A stretch of DNA of 64,000 nucleotides. Source: Acidovorax sp. 210-6 (GTDB taxonomy: Bacteria; Pseudomonadota; Gammaproteobacteria; Burkholderiales; Burkholderiaceae_C). Where the stretch lies: the NCBI RefSeq assembly GCF_010020825.1, contig NZ_JAACJE010000001.1, positions 124,001-188,000 on the forward strand, read 5' to 3'. The notes beneath the pieces are model-generated. The model made no database searches. It was not told the origin of the DNA and was given only the letters and a program-made list of their open reading frames with translations. The stretch's first letter is position 1, and each line of letters starts with the position of its first letter. Positions 9,183 to 16,281 of this stretch are shown one piece after another. The translations under genes and the position numbers were made by a program.

Positions 9183-10483
9183 GCGGCCTCCGCCAGGGGC
9201 TGCTGGGCGTGGGCCAGCAGAGAACGGGCGGCTTCCTGGCCGGCCTTGAGCCCGTCTTCGTGGAAGCCATAGCCCATCCAGGCACCGCAGAACCAGGTGT
9301 GCTGGCGCCCCTGCAACTGCGGCAGCAGCGCCTGGGCGCGGATGGCGGCCCCGTCGAACACGGGGTGGGCGTAGGTGTAGCGCCCCAGCACTTGCTCCTG
9401 CGCAATGGGCCGCACCGGGTTGAGCGACACGATCACCGGCTGCGTGAACGGCAAGGGCTGCAGGCGGTTGATGAGGTAGTGCAGGCACACGCGGGCCGAC
9501 TCCTGGCCGGGATCGGCGGCGCGTTCGTAGTTCCAGGCGGCCCAGGCGCTGCGTGCGCGTGGCAGTACCTGCGTGTCGGTGTGCAGCACGGCTTCGTTGT
9601 CCTGGTAGCGGATGGCACCCAGCAAGGCGCGCTCCTTCGGGCTGGGCTGGGCGAGCAGGGCGAGGGCCTGGTCGGGATGGGTGGCCAGTACCACGTGGTC
9701 AAAATGCTCGGCATGGCCATCGGTGTGCACGCGCACGCCGCTGGCGTCGCGCTCGATGCGGCGCACGGGGGTGTTCAGGCGCTTGTCGGCAATGCCGCTC
9801 ACGATCTTTTCCACATAGCGGCGCGAGCCCCCGGCCACGGTCCACCACTGCGGGCGGTCGGTGATCTGGATGAGCCCGTGGTTGTGGCAGAAGCGGATCA
9901 TGGTGGCCACCGGAAAGCGCAGCATCTGGTCCGTGGGGCAGCTCCAGATGCAGCCCAGCATGGGCAGCAGGTACCAGTCGCGGAAGGCATCGCCAAAGCG
10001 GTGCGCCTGCAGAAAGTCGCCCAGCGGCTGCATCAGCGCGCTGTCCATGGGGCGCTCGGCCAGGCGTGTGCACAGGCGGTTGAAGCGCAGCAGGTCCGCC
10101 AGCATGCCCCAGAAGCGCGGGCGTGCCAGGTTGCCGCGCTGGGCAAACACGGTGGAGAGGCTGGTGCCGCTCCACTCCAGCGGCCCGCCCCCGCGCACGC
10201 CGGGCACCTGCACCGAGAACGACATGTCCGAGCGCGCCTGCGCCACGCCCAGATCGGCAAACAGCTTCAGGAGCTGGGGGTAGGTGCGTTCGTTGAAGAC
10301 CAGAAAGCCCGTGTCCACCCCGTGGGTGACCGGGCCGTGGGCGCCGGGCAGCGTGACATCGACCGTGTGGGCATGGCCGCCGAAGTAGGCGCCCGCCTCG
10401 AACAGGGTGACCTGTGCCCGGCCGCGCAACTGGTGCGCGGCGCCCAGACCGGCAACGCCGGAACCAATGATGGCGACTCTCAT
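9179..10483 (-). CDS. FAD-dependent oxidoreductase (amine oxidase-like, Rv0449c type)
   Basis: A 434-residue flavoprotein. The N-terminal dinucleotide motif VAIIGSGVAGLGAAHQL is followed by LFEAGAYFGGHAHTVDV, a second FAD contact. Later come GVDTGFLVFNERTYPQL, TVAGGSRRYVEKIVSG and the C-terminal FAD motif WFCGAWMGYGFHEDGLKAG. Members of this group pair with Cfa-like enzymes; in Rhodobacter sphaeroides and mycobacteria the pair is linked to furan or branched fatty-acid synthesis, so desaturation or reduction of a methylated acyl chain is inferred. First gene of the operon. No Shine-Dalgarno sequence is seen, and a strong hairpin ends four bases before the ATG. Confidence 0.9.
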   Translation of the reverse strand: MRVAIIGSGVAGLGAAHQLRGRAQVTLFEAGAYFGGHAHTVDVTLPGAHGPVTHGVDTGFLVFNERTYPQLLKLFADLGVAQARSDMSFSVQVPGVRGGGPLEWSGTSLSTVFAQRGNLARPRFWGMLADLLRFNRLCTRLAERPMDSALMQPLGDFLQAHRFGDAFRDWYLLPMLGCIWSCPTDQMLRFPVATMIRFCHNHGLIQITDRPQWWTVAGGSRRYVEKIVSGIADKRLNTPVRRIERDASGVRVHTDGHAEHFDHVVLATHPDQALALLAQPSPKERALLGAIRYQDNEAVLHTDTQVLPRARSAWAAWNYERAADPGQESARVCLHYLINRLQPLPFTQPVIVSLNPVRPIAQEQVLGRYTYAHPVFDGAAIRAQALLPQLQGRQHTWFCGAWMGYGFHEDGLKAGQEAARSLLAHAQQPLAEAA

Positions 10484-10487
10484 GGCC

Positions 10488-10507
10488 GACCCCCGGTGCC
10501 GGGGGTC
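10488..10507 (-). promoter_or_regulatory. Start-proximal hairpin in the operon leader
   Basis: GACCCCCGG (10488-10496) and CCGGGGGTC (10499-10507) form a perfect nine-pair GC-rich stem in the leader of the FAD oxidoreductase mRNA, four bases before the ATG. It occupies the place where a ribosome binding site would be, and none is otherwise visible, so it may limit initiation until melted. No T tract follows, so it is not a simple terminator. Confidence 0.45.
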
Positions 10508-10632
10508 GGCAGGAAGAAAAAGGTTGCGAAGCGTCCCGAAACGAAGAAGAGAGGGAGGGAGGAGAAGCGCTCCAGGGTTTCAGTCACTGCCCTCAGGCAG
10601 GAAAGGCTTCGCAACACCAAAACCTGTGCTGC

Positions 10633-10661
10633 ATAGAGTGGGGCCGGGTTGTCAAAGTTCC
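10633..10661 (-). promoter_or_regulatory. Candidate ECF-sigma (RpoE-like) promoter for the lipid operon
   Basis: On the reverse strand GGAACTT (10661-10655) is followed after 17 bases by TCTAT (10637-10633). This resembles the GGAACTT / TCTRA promoter of RpoE-group ECF sigma factors. Transcription would start near 10625, giving a leader of about 140 bases that contains the inverted repeat and the start-proximal hairpin. No ECF sigma gene is in the window. Confidence 0.35.
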
Positions 10662-10772
10662 AGACCCTGTTGTGCAAATTTTTGCAAGGCGCGCCACCGA
10701 CGCGCCGTGCTCCGGGGGCGTGCCACCCTGGAACCTGGGCGCCAGGGCAGGAGTGGGAGGTCAGGGTTCGCA

Positions 10773-10829
10773 TTGGACAAATCCTTTTTTGTCTAGGACA
10801 GTGATAGAATTTAAGCACAGTTTGTCCAA
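10773..10829. promoter_or_regulatory. Array of TTTGTC(C/T)A half-sites, probable operator of the MerR/B12 regulator
   Basis: Four related half-sites are packed here: TTGGACAAA (10773-10781, inverted), TTTGTCTA (10788-10795), TAGGACA (10794-10800, inverted) and TTTGTCCAA (10821-10829). The outer pair is a perfect nine-base inverted repeat, and the inner pair forms the palindrome TGTCTAGGACA. A -10-like TAGAAT lies between them at 10805-10810 with no good -35, which suits control by a MerR-family protein. Autoregulation of the gene starting at 10907 is likely; control of the divergent operon is possible. Confidence 0.6.
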
Positions 10830-10906
10830 CTCTGCAGGGCCTGTGAATTTCCCCTGACAATGCGCAGTTCCGCAGCCGGACCTCCGACCCCTTGAGCACC
10901 TCACCT

Positions 10907-11860
10907 ATGCAACACGACCCTGCCGGTATGGCGCCTGTGCTCTATTCCATTGCTGCGGTGGAGCGTGACACCGGCCTGTCCAAGGACACTTTGCGCGTCT
11001 GGGAGCGGCGCTACGGCTTTCCGCGCCCTGAGCGCGATGCGGCGGGCGACCGCTGCTATCCGGCAGACCAGGTCGAGCGCCTGCGCACCATCCGCCGCCT
11101 GATGGACGCGGGGCACCGGCCTGGCCGCATCGTGGGCCTGGCGCCGCAGGAGTTGCAGAACCTGGGGGGAGCCGAATCACCGCCAGAACCACCGGCCATG
11201 GTGCCGGCCCCCGAAGGCGTGGCCGAACAGGTGCTGGAGGGCTTGCGCGCCGTGGAGCAGCACGACATGTACGCGCTGCGCCACATGCTGGGCCAGGCGG
11301 CCTTGCGCATGGGGCTGGTGCGCTTTGTCACCACGCTGGTGGCGCCCTTGACCACCGCCGTGGGCGAGGCCTGGGTGCAAGGACGCATCCAGGTGTACGA
11401 GGAGCACCTCTACACCGAATGCATGACCGGGGTGCTGCGCAACGCCATTGCCGCCGTACCGGCACCGGCGCCCGACGCGGCCCCCCGCGTGCTGCTGACC
11501 ACGCTGCCGCAGGAGGCGCATGGCCTGGGCCTGCTGATGGCACAGGCGTTGCTGGCGCTGGAGGGCTGCCACTGCCTGTCGCTGGGCCCGCAGACGCCGA
11601 TTGCCGACATCGTGCGGGCCGTGCAGGCGGAGCGCACGGACATCGTGGCGCTGAGCTTTTCCTCGGTGATGGGGCCGCAGGCGGTACACGCCGGACTCAA
11701 GACCCTGCGGGCCCAGCTGGCGCCCAAGGTGCAGGTCTGGGCGGGTGGCCGGGGTGCTGCGCAGGGCGTGCGCGGATTGGCGGGGGTGCGCGCGTTGCCG
11801 GTGCTGGGCGAGTTGCACTCCGAGGTGGCGCGCTGGCGCGCCCAGCACGCCACCGCCTGA
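10907..11860 (+). CDS. MerR-family regulator with cobalamin-binding domain (CarH/LitR-type)
   Basis: A 317-residue transcription factor. Residues 11-80 are a MerR winged helix (YSIAAVERDTGLSKDTLRVW, ERRYGFPRP, RYLRTIR-like region). Residues about 105-180 form the helical bundle with the W-x9-E-H motif (Trp156, Glu166, His167). Residues about 193-310 are a B12-binding Rossmann domain with E-x-H-x-x-G (Glu203, His205, Gly208), LSFSS and AGG. In CarH these motifs hold adenosylcobalamin and the protein is a light-labile tetrameric repressor. The residue after Trp156 is Val, not the His of Thermus CarH, so the photochemistry may differ. ATG 10907 is the likely start; an upstream TTG (10892) and an internal ATG (10928) are alternatives, and no clear ribosome site decides. 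Confidence 0.88.
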   Translation: MQHDPAGMAPVLYSIAAVERDTGLSKDTLRVWERRYGFPRPERDAAGDRCYPADQVERLRTIRRLMDAGHRPGRIVGLAPQELQNLGGAESPPEPPAMVPAPEGVAEQVLEGLRAVEQHDMYALRHMLGQAALRMGLVRFVTTLVAPLTTAVGEAWVQGRIQVYEEHLYTECMTGVLRNAIAAVPAPAPDAAPRVLLTTLPQEAHGLGLLMAQALLALEGCHCLSLGPQTPIADIVRAVQAERTDIVALSFSSVMGPQAVHAGLKTLRAQLAPKVQVWAGGRGAAQGVRGLAGVRALPVLGELHSEVARWRAQHATA

Positions 11861-11863
11861 CGC

Positions 11864-11879
11864 GGCCCGGAACCGGGCC
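11864..11879. terminator. Palindromic hairpin between convergent genes
   Basis: GGCCCGG and CCGGGCC flank AA, giving a perfect stem that fills the 19-base gap between the convergent stop codons of the MerR-type and HD-GYP-like genes. There is no T tract; a bidirectional termination or mRNA 3'-end role is inferred from position. Confidence 0.4.
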
Positions 11880-13082
11880 TCAGACCATGGCGATCAGGCG
11901 GGTGACCGGAATCTGCACGCGCACATCCTTGTGCGCCACCGGGCCGGTGATCTTGCACGAGGGCTGCGCCGTGTTGCGCGGGATGAGTTCGCCCGTGGGC
12001 ATGCCCGAGCGGTTCATCACCACTGCCACGCGCGGCGTGGTGGCCGACGGCCCGCGTTTGAGCACCACGGCGATCTCTTGCGTGGCCAGGCGCACGAACG
12101 CGCCGGGCGGGTAGATGCCCAGGGCCTTGACGATGGCGGCGCCTGCGGCGTCCACATGCTGCTCCTCGTCGTAGTAGCTGGCTTGCATTGCGGCGGTCAC
12201 GGGCATGGGCCAGCGTGTCGCGCGCGGTGCCAGGCGGGCGGCAAAGATGTCGGCACGCTGTATCAGGCGTGCCATCTGCTGGGCTTCGGTCTTGTCGTTC
12301 AGCGGGCCAGGCAGGCGGTGGTGGTGGCTGCGCACGGCCTCCAGCCAGACCGGGTCGGCCACACCCAGCTGGCGCAGCAAGGCCTCGGAGCGGGTGGCGT
12401 GGTTCTCCACGATGGCGATCTGGGTGGCCGTCAGGGGGTGCGCCTGTTGCACCAGCTGGTCCTGCAGCTCGGTCATGGCCAGGTTCATGCTCAGGGCCGC
12501 GCGGCCCAGCGTCAGCACCTTGGCTTCGGGCCAGTTGAGCACCTCGCGCGCCGTCAGCATGCACACGCAGGACACCAGCATGGCGTGCGTGGCACTGTAG
12601 AGCCGGGTTTCCTGGGCCGACAGGTAGATCAGCGCCAGCACCGTGGCGTCCGGGGTCTGGGTCGTGTGGCGCAGCAGCTCCTCGTGCAGCGCCTGAAAGC
12701 GCGACCCGAAGTCACCCCCCTGAGGAAAGCGCAGCAGCTTGGTCGCGCGTTCCTGGAGCTCGGGCCAGTCGGCCGGGCCGGTGTTCGGGCGGTTGCGCTC
12801 CACGGGCTCCACCGCGCTGATCTTCATGCTGGCGATTTCACCGATGTTGGTGTCGGCGATCAGCATGCGCTGCAAGCCCGCGACATAGGCGCGGTGGCTT
12901 TCGCCGGACTCATCCGTGTCCACATACAGCTGCACCCCGCGTGCCAGCAGCAGCTTCAGGTCGTCGCGGTTGCGGATGATGTAGCCCTTTTGCGCCAGCA
13001 GCGTTCCATCGGCGCCGCGCAGCACAAAGGGCAGCGGCTGGCCGAAGTGGATGGAGTCGATGCTGAGCGGTACGAGGTTCAT
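11880..13082 (-). CDS. Degenerate HD-GYP-like domain protein
   Basis: A 400-residue cytoplasmic protein without signal peptide. An N-terminal region, LRGADGTLLAQKGYIIRN, DDLKLLLARGVQLYVD, is the DUF3391-like segment that precedes many HD-GYP domains. The following helical region keeps the scaffold: SATHAMLVSCV, HPLTATQIAIVENHATRSEA and VRSHHHRLPG. However, the metal-binding His-Asp pair is replaced by ALSMNLAM, and the GYP loop is not preserved. It is therefore unlikely to hydrolyse c-di-GMP and may bind nucleotide or act as a protein partner. It is convergent with the MerR-type gene; the nearest upstream same-strand gene ends at 13192. Confidence 0.72.
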   Translation of the reverse strand: MNLVPLSIDSIHFGQPLPFVLRGADGTLLAQKGYIIRNRDDLKLLLARGVQLYVDTDESGESHRAYVAGLQRMLIADTNIGEIASMKISAVEPVERNRPNTGPADWPELQERATKLLRFPQGGDFGSRFQALHEELLRHTTQTPDATVLALIYLSAQETRLYSATHAMLVSCVCMLTAREVLNWPEAKVLTLGRAALSMNLAMTELQDQLVQQAHPLTATQIAIVENHATRSEALLRQLGVADPVWLEAVRSHHHRLPGPLNDKTEAQQMARLIQRADIFAARLAPRATRWPMPVTAAMQASYYDEEQHVDAAGAAIVKALGIYPPGAFVRLATQEIAVVLKRGPSATTPRVAVVMNRSGMPTGELIPRNTAQPSCKITGPVAHKDVRVQIPVTRLIAMV

Positions 13083-13191
13083 GGTGTGGCCGCATTATCG
13101 GCCGCCCCCCTGGGGGGCAAAAGCACGCAAACCCCAGGTTTCAGGCGCCATTTCCATGGACACCTGATTTACCGCAAGGTTCACGTCGCCT

Positions 13192-16100
13192 TCAGTGGCT
13201 TGCCGGGGGCGATCGGCGCAGCCTGCGTGCCATGCGGCCGAACCATTGGCCCAGGTCGTCCACACCGGTGAACACGGCCGGAATCACCAGCAGGCTCAGG
13301 AACGTGGAAGTGATCAGACCGCCAATCACCGCCACCGCCATGGGCGAGCGGAACGTGGGGTCTGCCGCACCAAAGCCGATGGCGATGGGCAGCATGCCTG
13401 CGCCCATGGCCAGCGTGGTCATGATGATGGGGCGTGCGCGCTTGTGGCAGGCGTCCATCAGTGCGTCAAAGCGCGAGAGGCCGTGTTCGCGCCGTGCCAG
13501 GATGGCGTACTCGACCAGCAGGATGGAGTTCTTCGTGGCAATGCCCATGAGCATGATGAGCCCGATGAGCGAGGGCATGGAGAAGCTCTTCTGCGCGATC
13601 AGCAGGCCCACGAAGGCCCCGCCCAGCGACAGTGGCAGTGCCGCCAGGATGGTGACCGGGTGCAGGAAGTCCTTGAACAGCAGCACCAGCACGATGTAGA
13701 TGCACAGCACGCCGGTGAGCATGGCCAGGCCGAAGCTGGCGAACAGTTCGCCCATCACCTCGGCGTCGCCCACCGTCACCTGGCGCACGCCGGGCGGCAG
13801 GTTGCGCAGTGAGGGCAGTTGCTGCACTTCCTGCGTCACGTCGCCCAGCGGCCGGCCCGAGAGTTCCACCTCCAGGTTGACGTTGCGCGCGCGGTCGTAG
13901 CGGTCCACCACGGCCGGGCCGCCACTGAACTCCAGCTGCGCCACCTGGCCCAGCAGCACCGGCCCCTTGCTGCCCGGCACCGCCAGGCGTTCGAGCAGGG
14001 CCAGGTCCTGGCGCGCACCATCTTGCAGCTTGACGACGATGGGCACCTGGCGCGAGGCCAGGTTGAGTTTGGGCAGTGCCACATCGTAGTCGCCCAGGGT
14101 GGCGATACGCAGCGTCTCGCCGATCGCGCTGCTGGTCACGCCCAGGTCGGCAGCGCGCGCAAAGTCAGGGCGCACGGCAATCTCGGTGCGCACCAGGCTG
14201 GCGGTGGACGCAATGTTGCCCAGGCCGGGAATGGTGCGCAGGTCTTTCTCCACGGCCAGCGCGGCGCTGTTGAGCGCCTGCGGATCGTCGCCCGTGAGCA
14301 CCAGAATGAACTTCTCGCCCGAGCCGCCCAAGCCTACCTTGTAGCGCACGCCGGGCAGGCTTTCCAGCGCGGTGCGGATGCCCTGCTCAATGCCTTGCTT
14401 GCGCGGGCGCTCGCCACGCGGTGCGAGCTGGATGGTCAGCGTGGCCTTGCGTGTTTCGGTGTTGCCGCTGCCCATGAAGGGGTCGGCCCCGGCCGTGCCG
14501 CCACCAATGGTGGTGTACACGCTCTTCACATGCGCCACACCCATCACGCGCTGGCGTGCGTCCTCGGCCACCGCGCGCGTTTGCGCCAGCGTGGCGCCGG
14601 GCGGCAGCTCCAGGTACACCTGGGTCTGCGAGTTGTCGTCGGGCGGGATGAAGCCCGTGGGAAGCAGTGGGATGAGCGCGAGCGAGCCGATGAAGAAGGC
14701 GATGGTGGCCGCGAACGTGGTCCAGCGGTGGCGCACGCACCAGGCGGCCCAGCGCAGGTACACGCCCATCCAGCGCGGTTCGTGGTGCGTGCCCACGATG
14801 GGCTTGAGGAGGTAGGCGGCCATCATGGGCGTGAGCAGGCGCGCCACCACCAGGCTGGCGAACACCGCGAGCGAGGCCGTCCAGCCGAACTGCTTGAAGA
14901 ACTTGCCCGCAATGCCGCTCATGAAGGCCGTGGGCAGGAACACCGCGATCAGCGTGAAGGTGGTGGCGATCACCGCCAGGCCGATCTCGTCGGCCGCCTC
15001 CATGGCCGCCTGGTAAGGGGACTTGCCCATGCGCAGGTGGCGCACGATGTTCTCCACCTCCACGATGGCGTCGTCCACCAAAATGCCCACCACCAGCGAC
15101 AGCGCCAGCAGCGTGATGACGTTGATGGAAAAGCCCAGCAGGTACATGCCGATGAACGCCGGAATGACCGACAGCGGCAGAGCCACGGCCGAAACGAAGG
15201 TGGCCCGCGCATCGCGCAGGAACAGCCACACCACCAGCACCGCCAGCAGTGCGCCCTCATACAGCAGGTGCATGGAGCCGTCGTATTCCTCCTGCACCGG
15301 GGCGACGAAGTTGAAGGCCTCGGTGATTTCCAGGCCGGGGTGCTGTGCGCGCAGCTCTGCCAGTGCGGCCTGCACGGCGGCGCCGACCTCGACCTCGCTC
15401 GCGCCCTTGCTGCGCGCTACTTCGAAGCCCACCACCGGCTGGCCGTCGAGCAGCGCCAGCGCGCGCGGCTCGGCAAAGGTGTCGCGCACCGTGGCGAGCT
15501 GGTCCAGGCGCACCGCGCGCCCGTCGGGCAGCGCCAGCGACAGGCCGGCCAGCTCCTGTGCCGTCTGCACCGTGGCCAGGGTGCGCACGGGCTGCTCGCT
15601 GCCGCCCAGGTCGGTGCGGCCGCCCGCGCTCTCCTGCTGCACCTGGCGCAGCTGGCGCGAGATGTCGGCCGCCGTGGTGCCCAGGGCCTGCAGCTTGAGC
15701 GGGTCGAGTGCCACATGCACTTGGCGCTCCACACCGCCCACGCGGTTGACGGCGCCCACGCCGCGCACGGTGAGCAGCTTCTTTGCCACGTCGTTGTCCA
15801 CAAACCAGGACAGCGCCTCGTCGTCCATGCGGCTCGATGCAATGGTGAAGGCCAGCACCGGCTGCGCGGCCAGGTCCATCTTGGTGACGATGGGGTCGCG
15901 CACATCGCCGGGCAGGTCGCCGCGCACGCGCGCCACGGCCGAGCGCACATCGTCCAGCGCCTCCTGCGTGGGTTTCTCCAGGCGGAATTCGGCCGTCACC
16001 GTGGCGCCGCCGTCCTGGATCTTGGTGTAGATGTGCTTGAGGCCTTGCAGCGTGGCGATGCTGTTCTCGATCTTGCGCGCCACGTCGTTTTCGAGCTGCG

Positions 16101-16269
16101 CCGGCGCGGCGCCGGGCAGCGCCACGGTGACCGAGATGGTGGGCAGGTCGATGTCGGGGAAGTTCTGCACCTTCATGGCGTTGAAGGACAGCAGGCCGCC
16201 AAAGCACAGCAGCACAAACAGCATCAGTGCCGGGATGGGGTTCTTGATCGACCAGGTGGATACATTCAT
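13192..16269 (-). CDS. RND efflux pump inner-membrane subunit (AcrB/HAE1 family)
   Basis: The proton-driven permease of a tripartite pump, 1025 residues, the usual length. It starts MNVSTWSIKNPIPALMLFVL (first membrane helix) and has two periplasmic pore domains and 12 helices. In helix 4 VVGILVDDAIVEVENIVRHL carries the conserved Asp-Asp proton-relay residues. The last repeat includes MLMGIATKNSILLVEYAI, where helix 10 carries the Lys. The C-terminus is basic. Substrates cannot be inferred, though the type commonly exports drugs, dyes or solvents. It follows the membrane fusion gene after 12 bases in a TetR-TolC-MFP-RND locus. Confidence 0.95.
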   Translation of the reverse strand: MNVSTWSIKNPIPALMLFVLLCFGGLLSFNAMKVQNFPDIDLPTISVTVALPGAAPAQLENDVARKIENSIATLQGLKHIYTKIQDGGATVTAEFRLEKPTQEALDDVRSAVARVRGDLPGDVRDPIVTKMDLAAQPVLAFTIASSRMDDEALSWFVDNDVAKKLLTVRGVGAVNRVGGVERQVHVALDPLKLQALGTTAADISRQLRQVQQESAGGRTDLGGSEQPVRTLATVQTAQELAGLSLALPDGRAVRLDQLATVRDTFAEPRALALLDGQPVVGFEVARSKGASEVEVGAAVQAALAELRAQHPGLEITEAFNFVAPVQEEYDGSMHLLYEGALLAVLVVWLFLRDARATFVSAVALPLSVIPAFIGMYLLGFSINVITLLALSLVVGILVDDAIVEVENIVRHLRMGKSPYQAAMEAADEIGLAVIATTFTLIAVFLPTAFMSGIAGKFFKQFGWTASLAVFASLVVARLLTPMMAAYLLKPIVGTHHEPRWMGVYLRWAAWCVRHRWTTFAATIAFFIGSLALIPLLPTGFIPPDDNSQTQVYLELPPGATLAQTRAVAEDARQRVMGVAHVKSVYTTIGGGTAGADPFMGSGNTETRKATLTIQLAPRGERPRKQGIEQGIRTALESLPGVRYKVGLGGSGEKFILVLTGDDPQALNSAALAVEKDLRTIPGLGNIASTASLVRTEIAVRPDFARAADLGVTSSAIGETLRIATLGDYDVALPKLNLASRQVPIVVKLQDGARQDLALLERLAVPGSKGPVLLGQVAQLEFSGGPAVVDRYDRARNVNLEVELSGRPLGDVTQEVQQLPSLRNLPPGVRQVTVGDAEVMGELFASFGLAMLTGVLCIYIVLVLLFKDFLHPVTILAALPLSLGGAFVGLLIAQKSFSMPSLIGLIMLMGIATKNSILLVEYAILARREHGLSRFDALMDACHKRARPIIMTTLAMGAGMLPIAIGFGAADPTFRSPMAVAVIGGLITSTFLSLLVIPAVFTGVDDLGQWFGRMARRLRRSPPASH

Positions 16270-16281
16270 GCTGAATGCTCC

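Larger units (their letters stand above)
10484..10906. other. Divergent regulatory region between the lipid operon and the MerR-type regulator
   Basis: This 423-base gap has no convincing gene. It holds, left to right: a start-proximal hairpin (10488-10507); an inverted repeat GTTGCGAAGC (10533-10542) / GCTTCGCAAC (10606-10615); a purine-rich run (about 10544-10568); a leftward ECF-like promoter candidate (10633-10661); a GC-rich segment; and the half-site array with a rightward -10 box (10773-10829). Confidence 0.7.
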
